From assembly GCA_003151975.1 (NCBI GenBank), contig PLZD01000032.1, positions 171,771-235,770 on the forward strand: a stretch of 64,000 nucleotides of DNA, read 5' to 3'. Shown here one piece after another: positions 34,001 to 40,473 of the stretch; position 1 is the stretch's first letter; every line of letters starts with the position of its first letter. The DNA is from Elusimicrobiota bacterium. Lineage in GTDB: Bacteria > Elusimicrobiota > Elusimicrobia > UBA1565 > UBA9628. The translations under genes were made by a program, and so were the position numbers. The notes under the pieces were generated by a model, which did no database searches, had not been told where the DNA came from, and saw only the letters and a list, made by a program, of their open reading frames with translations.

Positions 34001-36026
34001 TCGGGCCGTTGGCGCCGACCATCGAGAAAAGCAGGCCGCCGGGCTGGGAGTGCTCGAAGAGCTTTTCGAAGAAGAGGCCGCCGAGGCCCGCCGCCACGAC
34101 CTCGGGGGTCGTGATCAGGCTCCAGATGTTCTCCTCTTCGGCCTTGGCCTTCGGGTCCTCGTCGATGGCCGTCTGCAGCAGCGACTGCATCTTGGCCTGG
34201 ATCGGCGCCAGCATGAGCTTCATCAGAAGGACCAGCGGGAGCGCCACGAAGATCGAAGGGTACGCCCAGAGGCCGATCGAAGGGATGAAGGCCAGCGAGG
34301 CCAGCGCCGAGAGCCCGGCGATGACCTTGAACTCGCCGTGCTTCTTCTCTAGCTTGGCCGCGTGCTTCATCAAAAGCTTGGAGGCCAGCAGGCCGCCGAG
34401 ATAAGTCGCCGAGAGCACCATGCCGTTGCCCATGTTTTTGGCGCCGAGAATGTCGACCGCGAAGGTCGGCATGACCACGAAGAACAGAGCGTCTTCAAGG
34501 AACTGCTCGGCCATCGACATGATCACGCGAATGCGGACCTTGCCGTTGGCCCAGATCGCCGCGACGGTGCGCTTCACGCGGCCGGGCGTGTCGCGCAGGA
34601 GGTCCCACGAGGTCTTCAAAGCGGACTTGAACTTAGCCGGGAGGTCCTTGAGCTTGAAGCTCGTCCCCGGCACGGTCTCCTCTCCGGCGATCTGCATCTT
34701 TTGGTACATCCACGAAGCCGTTCCGAGTGCCGCGGCCAGCATGACCATGCCGGCCTTGGCGCCGGTCCCGGGGCCGACGATGAAATCGAGCTTGTCGGCG
34801 AAGAAGCCGAAGACCCACGGGATCACGAGCAGCGCGCCGTAGCGCACGAACAAGAACTGGAAGAAGGCCTGCTGGCGCTGGGCCTTGTCGGGGAAGATTT
34901 TCGCGGCGCCGCCCGCGTCGATGTCGACGAGGTGGTTGTGCGCGACGACCAGAGCGTTGAGGCCGACCAAAGTCAGGAAGAGCGCCGTCGGCATCCCGGT
35001 GCCCAGAGCCAGCGCGAGCACGCCGATCGCGCCGTAAATCGCCGCCCGCGTGCGGCCCGCGGTCGTGAGAACTTTCTTCATGCTGTTGCGCTTGACGATC
35101 TCGCCGGAGACCAGCGAGGCGACGCCCAAAGTGACGTAGTGCACCATGCGCACCGTGCCGGTGAAGGCGGTGGAGCCGGTGAGCGCCTGGACCAGCAGAG
35201 GCATCGAGGTCATGTAGATCGCGATGCCGACGATGAAAACGATCTGGCCCATCAAGTAGGCCTTCTGCGTCTTATTGTAGGAAGAGAAATCGAGGATCGA
35301 CTTGACCTTCTCCCAGGCCGACTTCTTGGCCGCGGCCCCGGACGCCTGCGGCGCCGGGACGACCGTGGGCTTCGCGGTCTCGGAGGGCCGGCTCGGTTTG
35401 AGGTCGTTGGGAACCCGGTTCTCGGAACCCGCGACTTCGTCGACCGAGGCGCGGCCTTTGCGGCGGATGCGGTCGAAGATCCAGGACAGCACGCCGGTCT
35501 TCTCGGCCTTGGTGTCGGAAAGAGTCTTGGCGATCTCGCCGTCGGTCACCGCGCTGATATTGGCGGCGCCCTTGGAGTCGCTTCCCTTAATAGTGCTTAT
35601 AGTGCCCTTAGGCGTCTCGGCTTTAGCTGTCCCTTCGGCGACCGGGGCGGAGAGGTTCGCGGCGTTAACCGAGGCCGCAGTGGGCTCGGCCTGAGGAACG
35701 GCCGAATTCTGAATCTGAGCGGCGGGAAGTGAAATCCGGCCGGGAGTCGTCAGGGCGCCCGCCTGGACGATTTCCGACGCGGGGTTGCTGACGTCGATGC
35801 CGGTGTTGACCGTAACGCCGGTTACGCCGGTATTCGTGATTCCTAGGGCAGGAATGTTGAGGTTGTCGATCTTAGGCGTCGCGATCGGCGTCGGCCCGTT
35901 CGGTCCCTGCGGGGCGGTATCTTTGATCTCGCCCGCGAGAGCCTGATAGCAGGGAAATCCTGGAGAGAGGACGATCAAAGCCGCAACAATAACGGTTGCG
36001 ACGATCTTCTTCAATCTCTGCGCCAT
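31023..36026 (-). CDS. Exported MFS-like transporter fused to two ATP-grasp ligase modules
   Basis: 1,667 residues. Signal region MAQRLKKIV...LSPGFPCYQALAGE, then an IP/T-rich linker. An MFS-like block of about 12 helices spans about 237-715 (YLMGQIVFIVGIAIYMTSMP; GYALLVIP-type loops). Module 1 (about 740-1165) has an ATP-grasp lysine strand EVVVKPSGPNFHSGIG (about 924) and metal loop IIEVNDHDSGGQWQ (about 1150). Module 2 opens with a Rossmann-type MVLVGAGYANKKFF (about 1194), then FPAVLKPTKGAEAQF (about 1361) and LLEVNLRPGGSYVV (about 1508), as in carnosine-synthase or dipeptide-ligase ATP-grasp enzymes. The likely chemistry is amide-bond formation, coupled to a carrier. ATP use predicts that the ligase part is cytoplasmic, which conflicts with a simple secreted model. 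The ATG is 6 nt after TACACT. Confidence 0.8.
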   Translation of the reverse strand: MAQRLKKIVATVIVAALIVLSPGFPCYQALAGEIKDTAPQGPNGPTPIATPKIDNLNIPALGITNTGVTGVTVNTGIDVSNPASEIVQAGALTTPGRISLPAAQIQNSAVPQAEPTAASVNAANLSAPVAEGTAKAETPKGTISTIKGSDSKGAANISAVTDGEIAKTLSDTKAEKTGVLSWIFDRIRRKGRASVDEVAGSENRVPNDLKPSRPSETAKPTVVPAPQASGAAAKKSAWEKVKSILDFSSYNKTQKAYLMGQIVFIVGIAIYMTSMPLLVQALTGSTAFTGTVRMVHYVTLGVASLVSGEIVKRNSMKKVLTTAGRTRAAIYGAIGVLALALGTGMPTALFLTLVGLNALVVAHNHLVDIDAGGAAKIFPDKAQRQQAFFQFLFVRYGALLVIPWVFGFFADKLDFIVGPGTGAKAGMVMLAAALGTASWMYQKMQIAGEETVPGTSFKLKDLPAKFKSALKTSWDLLRDTPGRVKRTVAAIWANGKVRIRVIMSMAEQFLEDALFFVVMPTFAVDILGAKNMGNGMVLSATYLGGLLASKLLMKHAAKLEKKHGEFKVIAGLSALASLAFIPSIGLWAYPSIFVALPLVLLMKLMLAPIQAKMQSLLQTAIDEDPKAKAEEENIWSLITTPEVVAAGLGGLFFEKLFEHSQPGGLLFSMVGANGPMKVVTIALMGFAALYLGSLPFIKKQIGHPTRQTLPSPDGEMEKAYAKLETNLKKMGLPAYTTETVAGKTDPRRPTVAILAPASVYKLAIAQEGARQSEGDVHLVIDRSWLTQETDHDGKTRLYMTKGLTFKAGKPVIVEYKDPRPVHYFANFYTMGANGRDDGVPLETNLETPMSNSVALEKITNDKLLTRLMLAAQGVAVPATLAFLMAAHPLNGQASTPAMQVTPMPASRAEVKAVLSKFLETYKGDEVVVKPSGPNFHSGIGVGIFRREQIDTMVDHAIALQNDSLMSNDGVVLVEQRITPPALYFRTKDYSGNGSFSYLEGKQVTIDALSPAELATSQPWERKDWNFRVLAARAPWGKGVGKGMFARAGTWGKPTNGEAKDPRDSAAIMPTEEVIRELRLQHGMLKTDAEAKAFAAELERIGANAIDAIAKSEESRNRADGEGLQTQTDYIGLDVMVEFHNGKPVPYIIEVNDHDSGGQWQLDAFYPERAGEHSRAWMATALSRARRDAMNGRRMVLVGAGYANKKFFLERAKQLGVKVVLVDKGLTGFGKFKDWVRTAIFHRPSQDNWAKDLVSEFIAVDTTKPEEALGAARKKLQRSIKKNGKLDGITTYWEDDIVLTAQIAEAMGLPYHSVATAESARDKAAARDAMEKAGVDKVAHRLIKSRADMEAAVNDPEFPFPAVLKPTKGAEAQFTGVVEREEALRVYDQNNADLAASKDTIFEQGREFVLEEYLTGHEWDANIGLQNGKIIYGSITDNTPVRDDKKTLKPGEKRQLNMKSTGAFLPSVQLTKEQQKDAMEFAAKAARALGVKDGALHIEGKTGTRGPRLLEVNLRPGGSYVVHWNTAVTGVDEAEMLYALALGVPAVAYQSPEPLKHLAGVFVFSDREGKVSYIGLSPEAQAAGLQAIFEKKPGYVVDFKDNDRVAFLHADGISSQEALEKLGADPHKNLALEIQPLGEEGGAKPQTRWASFVKTLEAFRARLTGRKP

Positions 36027-36032
36027 AGGGTT

Positions 36033-36112
36033 AGTGTAACGGAATTCCGCGATTAATCCAGGGGTCGAAGGTCCCACGGGACGAGGACAATGGTCCTAAG
36101 CTACCGTAGGCC
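36033..36112 (-). promoter_or_regulatory. Three-site GGNCC promoter element of the MFS-ATP-grasp gene
   Basis: Distal TTAGGCCTA (about 36108), 8 bp, middle TAGGACCATT (about 36092), proximal GGGACCTTCGA (about 36070), then 31 bp to -10 TACACT (36038-36033) and 6 nt to the ATG. Confidence 0.7.
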
Positions 36113-36119
36113 TAATTGT

Positions 36120-36677
36120 TTAAGGGCGGTTAAGGCCGTCGAACGAGCCTTCAAACCCTTGAAGCCTGCCGACGGTATCGTACATGTGCACCGTCTCTTC
36201 GTGGGTGATGCGCCGGGAAGGAGCTTTGTGCTCCTCGCCTGGCAGCACGCCGGCGTCCTGGTTGACCTCGAAGGTCACCGAGGAGTGGATTTTGACCTTG
36301 ATCATCGCGAACGGATGCGTGATCATCTGGGCGGCGAAGTCGCCGTGGGGCGGGATTTCTTTGTAGAAAATCACGAGCTTGTTCTTGTCGAGGGGATCGG
36401 GCATGGTCACGATGTCGATCTGATAGCCGGCCTTGTTGCGCACGCCGAGGAAGACGGCGACGACCATCTCGCGGCTGAAATCAACCTTGGGCTCCTGCGC
36501 CTGCGCGCCGGAGTGCTCCTTCCAGAGCTCTTTCCACTGCTTCTCGGACTTAACGACGATGGTCTTGTGTTCGCAGATGGCGCTGGTCTGACCTCTGAGA
36601 GCTTCATTCTGCCACTGCTGGGCGACCGACGGAATTGCGGCGAGGAGGGCTGCGGCGACGAGTACGATCCGGATCAT
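36120..36677 (-). CDS. PrcB-like secreted protein
   Basis: 185 residues from the ATG at 36677, with AAGGAG upstream. A signal peptide (IRIVLVAAALLAAIPSVAQ) is followed by a domain matching the PrcB C-terminal (protease complex subunit) pattern: SEKQWKELWKEH, then DFSREMVVAVFLGVRNKAGYQIDI, a conserved-type strand-turn, and VIFYKEIPP. In PrcB proteins this domain accompanies the prtP protease of treponemes; here no such protease is adjacent. The C-terminal extension (HKAPSRRITHEETVHMYDTV) is unfamiliar. It sits under a three-site promoter element, divergent from the caspase gene. Confidence 0.7.
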   Translation of the reverse strand: MIRIVLVAAALLAAIPSVAQQWQNEALRGQTSAICEHKTIVVKSEKQWKELWKEHSGAQAQEPKVDFSREMVVAVFLGVRNKAGYQIDIVTMPDPLDKNKLVIFYKEIPPHGDFAAQMITHPFAMIKVKIHSSVTFEVNQDAGVLPGEEHKAPSRRITHEETVHMYDTVGRLQGFEGSFDGLNRP

Positions 36678-36712
36678 CAGGAGGCTCCTTCCCAGGTAGT
36701 CTCTGGTAATAG

Positions 36713-36794
36713 ATTGTAATGAAGAAGCTATCGAAACGGATGGGCCATAGGGGAAAAATCGGCTTAACATTGGGCCCAAGGCGGAGTGGGCCTT
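36713..36794 (-). promoter_or_regulatory. Three-site GGNCC promoter element of the PrcB-like gene
   Basis: Distal TAAGGCCCA (about 36788), 8 bp, middle TGGGCCCAAT (about 36772), degenerate proximal site (about 36750), 31 bp to -10 TACAAT (36718-36713). An extra GGGCC lies at 36742-36746. Leader of about 28 nt with AAGGAG. Confidence 0.55.
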
Positions 36795-36805
36795 AGGGTC
36801 CGACG

Positions 36806-36849
36806 TGGTGTCAGACGTTGAATCTTTTTTTTGTTCAGTCTTTCCGAAG
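36806..36849 (+). repeat. Inverted repeat, left copy, flanking the caspase-like gene
   Basis: Contains TGGTGTCAGACGTT followed by a T tract, GTTCA and CCGAAG. The right copy (38318-38366, opposite strand) has the same 14-base core, T tract, GTTCA and CCGAAG in the same order. Confidence 0.65.
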
Positions 36850-36888
36850 CGGCGCGAGATGAGGTAATCTGTACATGATCCCCCACTT

Positions 36889-38259
36889 ATGAAAATGACC
36901 AACTCCACGCGTTCCCTGCTGTTGTCTTGCCTTTGCGTTTTCGCTCTCACGCGCGCCGTGACTTGCTTCGGCGACGCAGCTCCCGCTACTCCGGCGCCGC
37001 AGGCCACGCCGGAAGCCTTGCGTAACGCCGCCACGGGCGGCGACGTCGCGATGATCCAATCGTTATTGGATCAAGGAGTGCCCGTGGACGCGGTTTCGGA
37101 AGGATTTTCCCCGTTGATGATGGCGGCATTTATGGGGAACGTCCCTGTAGCGCGGTTTCTGGTCAAACGAGGCGCCGATATCCAAGCGGCCCGCGATGGC
37201 ATGGAAACCAACATGAATCAAATCGCTCCCGCTGAAGCCGATTTTGAGGCGCGCGGGAAGGATTCTGCCGCGGCTAATATTCGGGCTACGATCCTCAGCT
37301 ACAAGAAAGGCATTGCCCTCCTCGACAGACTCGCCGCCGAGAAGAACTCCACCGCCGCAGCGGCGCAAGGGCTGAGCCAAGAGCAGGTCGCTCAGATCGC
37401 CGCGCAGGCGGCCGAGGCCGCGGTCAAGAAGTCCCAGCCGAATCAGCCGCAAGCTCCGCAGAAAGAAATCAAAAGCGACGTGGATAAGCCGGCGTATCAT
37501 GCGCGAGAAAACCCCAAGGACTTCGCGGTCGTCATCGGCGTCGAGAAATATTTCAACGATCTGCCGGAAGCGCAGTTCGCCGAGCGCGACGCTCAAGCGG
37601 TCAAGGATCATCTCATCGCCCTCGGCTATCCCGAGCGAAACATCAAGTTCCTCACCGGACAAAGAGCGACCAAGAGCGGCATCGAGAGCAATTTGGAAAC
37701 CTGGCTCGCGCGCAACGTCGGCAAGGACTCGACCGTTTTCGTTTACTACTCGGGCCATGGTGCGCCCGACCCGGTTTCGGGAGAAGCTTATCTCGTGCCG
37801 GCCGATGGAGATCCTGATCTGCTGCAAGATACCGCGTATCCGACCAAGCGCCTCTACGCCAAGCTCAACGCGCTCAAGGCCAAGCGCGTCATCGTGGCGC
37901 TCGATTCCTGCTTTTCCGGCGCCGGCGGACGGTCGGTGCTCGCCAAGGGCGCTCGTCCGCTGGTCAACAAGGTCGACCTTGGTTTGGGATCGGGCAAGGT
38001 GGTGGCCTTGAGCGCCTCAGCGGGCAATCAGATCTCCGGAACGATGGAAGAGCAGGGCCACGGCGCTTTCACTTACTATTTTCTCAAGGGCCTCAACGGC
38101 GCGGCCGCCGACGCGTCGGGGCATGTGACGATGCGGGGCTTGTATGACTACCTCGTGCCGCAGGTCCAAAACGCGGCCAGCCGCCACAACCGAGACCAGA
38201 CCCCGCAACTATCGCCGGGCGTCTCAGGCTCAGGCTCGGAAACCATTCAGTTGAGGTAG
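36889..38259 (+). CDS. Exported ankyrin-caspase (peptidase C14) protein
   Basis: 456 residues with a signal peptide (LLLSCLCVFALTRAVTCFG). Residues about 45-110 are ankyrin-like (AATGGDVAMIQSLLDQGVPV; GFSPLMMAAFMGNVPVARFL). A Gln/Ala-rich helical spacer follows, then a caspase-fold domain from about 203: FAVVIGVEKY, the catalytic His in VYYSGHGAP and catalytic Cys in VALDSCFSGAGGRS. The dyad is intact and belongs to the metacaspase/orthocaspase-like C14 group. Likely a regulated cysteine endopeptidase; the target is unknown and the signal peptide points to the periplasm. TAATCT at 36865-36870 is a possible -10. No Shine-Dalgarno is seen. It is bracketed by inverted repeats. Confidence 0.85.
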   Translation: MKMTNSTRSLLLSCLCVFALTRAVTCFGDAAPATPAPQATPEALRNAATGGDVAMIQSLLDQGVPVDAVSEGFSPLMMAAFMGNVPVARFLVKRGADIQAARDGMETNMNQIAPAEADFEARGKDSAAANIRATILSYKKGIALLDRLAAEKNSTAAAAQGLSQEQVAQIAAQAAEAAVKKSQPNQPQAPQKEIKSDVDKPAYHARENPKDFAVVIGVEKYFNDLPEAQFAERDAQAVKDHLIALGYPERNIKFLTGQRATKSGIESNLETWLARNVGKDSTVFVYYSGHGAPDPVSGEAYLVPADGDPDLLQDTAYPTKRLYAKLNALKAKRVIVALDSCFSGAGGRSVLAKGARPLVNKVDLGLGSGKVVALSASAGNQISGTMEEQGHGAFTYYFLKGLNGAAADASGHVTMRGLYDYLVPQVQNAASRHNRDQTPQLSPGVSGSGSETIQLR

Positions 38260-38300
38260 CGGACGCTCAACTGTGCGCGGGCACAGTCCGATCCGTCATA

Positions 38301-38359
38301 TCAGACATTCACTCCTTCGGAGATCGAAAAGAGTGAACGAAAAAATAGTGAACGTCTGA
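38301..38359. terminator. Hairpin between convergent genes, possible bidirectional terminator
   Basis: TCAGACATTCACT (38301-38313) pairs with AGTGAACGTCTGA (38347-38359) at 12 of 13 positions, with an inner GAGTGAACG near an A tract. It lies between convergent genes ending at 38259 and 38369. It overlaps the right-hand inverted repeat, so its role may be either. Confidence 0.4.
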
Positions 38360-38366
38360 CACCAAG
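38318..38366 (-). repeat. Inverted repeat, right copy, flanking the caspase-like gene
   Basis: On the minus strand it reads TTGGTGTCAGACGTT, then ACTATTTTTTCGTTCA, CTCTTTTCG and CCGAAG. It parallels the left copy at 36806-36849 in opposite orientation. Confidence 0.65.
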
Positions 38367-38368
38367 TT

Positions 38369-39760
38369 CTAAGCCAGCTCGAAAGACTGGCCGAACTCGG
38401 GGCACTCGACTTGCGTGATGCCCTCAGCGGCGAGGTGAGCTTTGAGCGCGACGCGGTCGGCCGGATCGCCGTGCACGAGGAAGATCGTCTTGGGGCGCGG
38501 ATTCAGGCTCTTCATGAACCACAGCAGATCGTCGCGGTCGGCGTGCGCCGAGAAGGTGTGCATCGTCTCGACGCGGCAATTGACCTCGGTCTCGACGCCG
38601 TGGATGAAGACTTTTTTTGCGCCCTCGGAGAGCTTGCGGCCGAGAGTGCCCTCGGCCTGGTAGCCGACGATCAGCACGAGGGTCGTCGTCTTGCCCACGT
38701 TGTTGCTCAGGTGATGCAGGACGCGCCCCCCCTCGCACATGCCGGAGGCCGATAGGATGACCATCGGGCCCGGCATGTCGTTGAGACTTTTGGACTCGTC
38801 GATGGTCCGGACGTACTTGATCGTCTTGAACCCGAAGGGATCGCCGGCTTTTTGGGCGTAGGCCTTGAACTCGGGCGAGAAGGAAAAATCGCTGAGGTGC
38901 CGGTTGAAGATGTCGGAGATGCTGACCGCCGACGGGCTGTCGACGTAGACGGGGATGTTCGGGATGGAACCTTCGCGCAGCAGCTTCTCGATGACGAAGA
39001 CGATCTCCTGCGTGCGCTCCAGCGCGAAGCTGGGGATGATGATCTTGCCCTTGGTCTTGACGATGCCGTTGATGTAATCCTTGAGCTGCCCCTCGACGGT
39101 TTCGATGCCCGGGTGGACGCGGTCGCCGTAGGTGCTCTCGATCAGAAGATAATCCACCTGCTCGGGAATGTGCGGCGGGTCCATCAGGATCGTCTGGCGG
39201 CGCCCAAGATCGCCGGTGAAAAGAACGCGGCGCTTTCCCTTCGGCGTTTGCAGATCGACCTGGATCATCGCAGATCCCAGCACGTGGCCCGCGTTGAAGA
39301 ATTTTGCCGAGGCCTTGGGGCCCAGCGGGATGTCGGTCTGGTACTCGAACGACTTAAAGCGCTGGAGGCAGGCCTGCGCGTCTTCCTGGCCGTATAGAGG
39401 AACGATGTTGGCGCCGGGGTGCTTCTTGTTGAAAAACTTGGCGTCCTCTTCCTGTAAGTGCGCCGAGTCCATGAGCATGACCTGGCAGAGCTCGACGGTG
39501 GAGGCCGTGCAGAAGATCTGGCCCTTGTAGCCATTCTTGGTCAGGGACGGCAGGTTGCCGCTGTGGTCGACGTGCGCGTGCGAGAGCAGGACATGGTTGA
39601 GCTCGCTCGTCTTGAAAGGGATGGTCTTGTTCTTGTCGATGGCCTGCTGCCGGTGGCCCTGGAACATCCCGCAGTCCATCAGAATCTTCGTGCCGTCGGC
39701 GTCGATCAGGTGCCGCGAGCCCGTGACTTCCCCCACGCCGCCGTAAAAGGTGATCTTCAT
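38369..39760 (-). CDS. MBL-fold beta-CASP RNA nuclease
   Basis: 463 residues, no signal peptide. All beta-CASP metallo-beta-lactamase motifs are visible: GEVTGSRHLI, LLSHAHVDHSGNLP (motif 2), GHVLGSAM, FTGDLGRR (motif 4), IESTYGDR, the beta-CASP insert with YVDSPSAVSI, ASGMCEGGRVLHH, and TFSAHADRDD plus FLVHGD near the end. This matches the CPSF73/YsiH-like exonuclease/endonuclease group acting on RNA. It lies 22 bp after the LptA-like gene, and its own -10 TAGACT (39772-39767) is 6 nt before the ATG. It may therefore be transcribed both from the upstream operon and by itself. Confidence 0.9.
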   Translation of the reverse strand: MKITFYGGVGEVTGSRHLIDADGTKILMDCGMFQGHRQQAIDKNKTIPFKTSELNHVLLSHAHVDHSGNLPSLTKNGYKGQIFCTASTVELCQVMLMDSAHLQEEDAKFFNKKHPGANIVPLYGQEDAQACLQRFKSFEYQTDIPLGPKASAKFFNAGHVLGSAMIQVDLQTPKGKRRVLFTGDLGRRQTILMDPPHIPEQVDYLLIESTYGDRVHPGIETVEGQLKDYINGIVKTKGKIIIPSFALERTQEIVFVIEKLLREGSIPNIPVYVDSPSAVSISDIFNRHLSDFSFSPEFKAYAQKAGDPFGFKTIKYVRTIDESKSLNDMPGPMVILSASGMCEGGRVLHHLSNNVGKTTTLVLIVGYQAEGTLGRKLSEGAKKVFIHGVETEVNCRVETMHTFSAHADRDDLLWFMKSLNPRPKTIFLVHGDPADRVALKAHLAAEGITQVECPEFGQSFELA

Positions 39761-39782
39761 TCCGAAAGTCTAGCTTAAAACT

Positions 39783-40472
39783 CTACCTCCCGGCTTTCGT
39801 CTGAGTGAAATCGATCCAGCCGCGTGCTTTTCCATCGGCCGTGAGCCGCCGGGGGTTCTCATAGGATCTGACGATATCGCCCTGAAGGGCGCCGACCCAA
39901 TCGGAGCTCGAGGGGTCGAAGCCTTCGAGCTTCAGCAGTACCGGTCGGCCTCCCGTGAGCGTCAACTCGCCGGGGACGAGGTCGTAGTCGGCGCGATCGG
40001 CCTGGACTTCCATTCGCGGCCCCCATATGCGGACGGCTCCGACGGCGGCGGCGCGGTTGGGCCCCTTCCATTCCGAGCGGTCCGCGCGGCCGTGATCGGG
40101 CTCGGCATCCGTAGGGGCGCGCAGGAACGAGACTCCGTCCCGGCCCGTCAGAGCGCCGGCCTGTTTTCGCTGATCGAAGACCGCCTCATCGCCTTCCGCG
40201 GTCAGGGTGGCGCCGTCGTCGAGAAGCCGGTCGACTCGGACTCGTCCCTTAGCTTGCCAACCCTGCGTCGCGTGCTTGAAAAGAGCCCAATCGGATTTCA
40301 AGAAGGTCCGGCCGGTTCGGTAGCGCACGTCGCCTATGAATTCCTCCTCCTTGTCGGCGCCTCGGCGGACCTTCCATTCGTCGCTCGAGACCACGCTGCC
40401 CGCGACGGGGCTTGCGGCCTGAACCGGGATGGGCAAGGCGAAGCCGATCAAGAAAAGCAGCGTCGACGTCAT
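39783..40472 (-). CDS. LptA/OstA-like periplasmic protein
   Basis: 229 residues with a signal peptide (LLFLIGFALPIPVQA). The mature chain has the OstA/LptA-like run of beta strands: EFIGDVRYRTGRTFLKSDWALF, WQAKGRVRVDRLLDDGATLTAEGDEAVFD, ALTGRDGVSFLR, then RIWGPRMEVQADRADYDL and ELTLTGGRPVLLK. Such proteins carry lipopolysaccharide across the periplasm as a beta-jellyroll bridge. The residue pattern supports the fold, but the LPS role is inferred. The start codon is one base past the stop of the PorV-like gene, so they are co-transcribed. Confidence 0.6.
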   Translation of the reverse strand: MTSTLLFLIGFALPIPVQAASPVAGSVVSSDEWKVRRGADKEEEFIGDVRYRTGRTFLKSDWALFKHATQGWQAKGRVRVDRLLDDGATLTAEGDEAVFDQRKQAGALTGRDGVSFLRAPTDAEPDHGRADRSEWKGPNRAAAVGAVRIWGPRMEVQADRADYDLVPGELTLTGGRPVLLKLEGFDPSSSDWVGALQGDIVRSYENPRRLTADGKARGWIDFTQTKAGR

Positions 40473-40473
40473 A

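Noticed and set aside
35975..36026. Lipoprotein signal (lipobox) in the PCYQA leaders
   Set aside because: The residues before the Cys are G-F-P or G-L-P, which does not fit a lipobox. A normal signal-peptidase site follows a few residues later.
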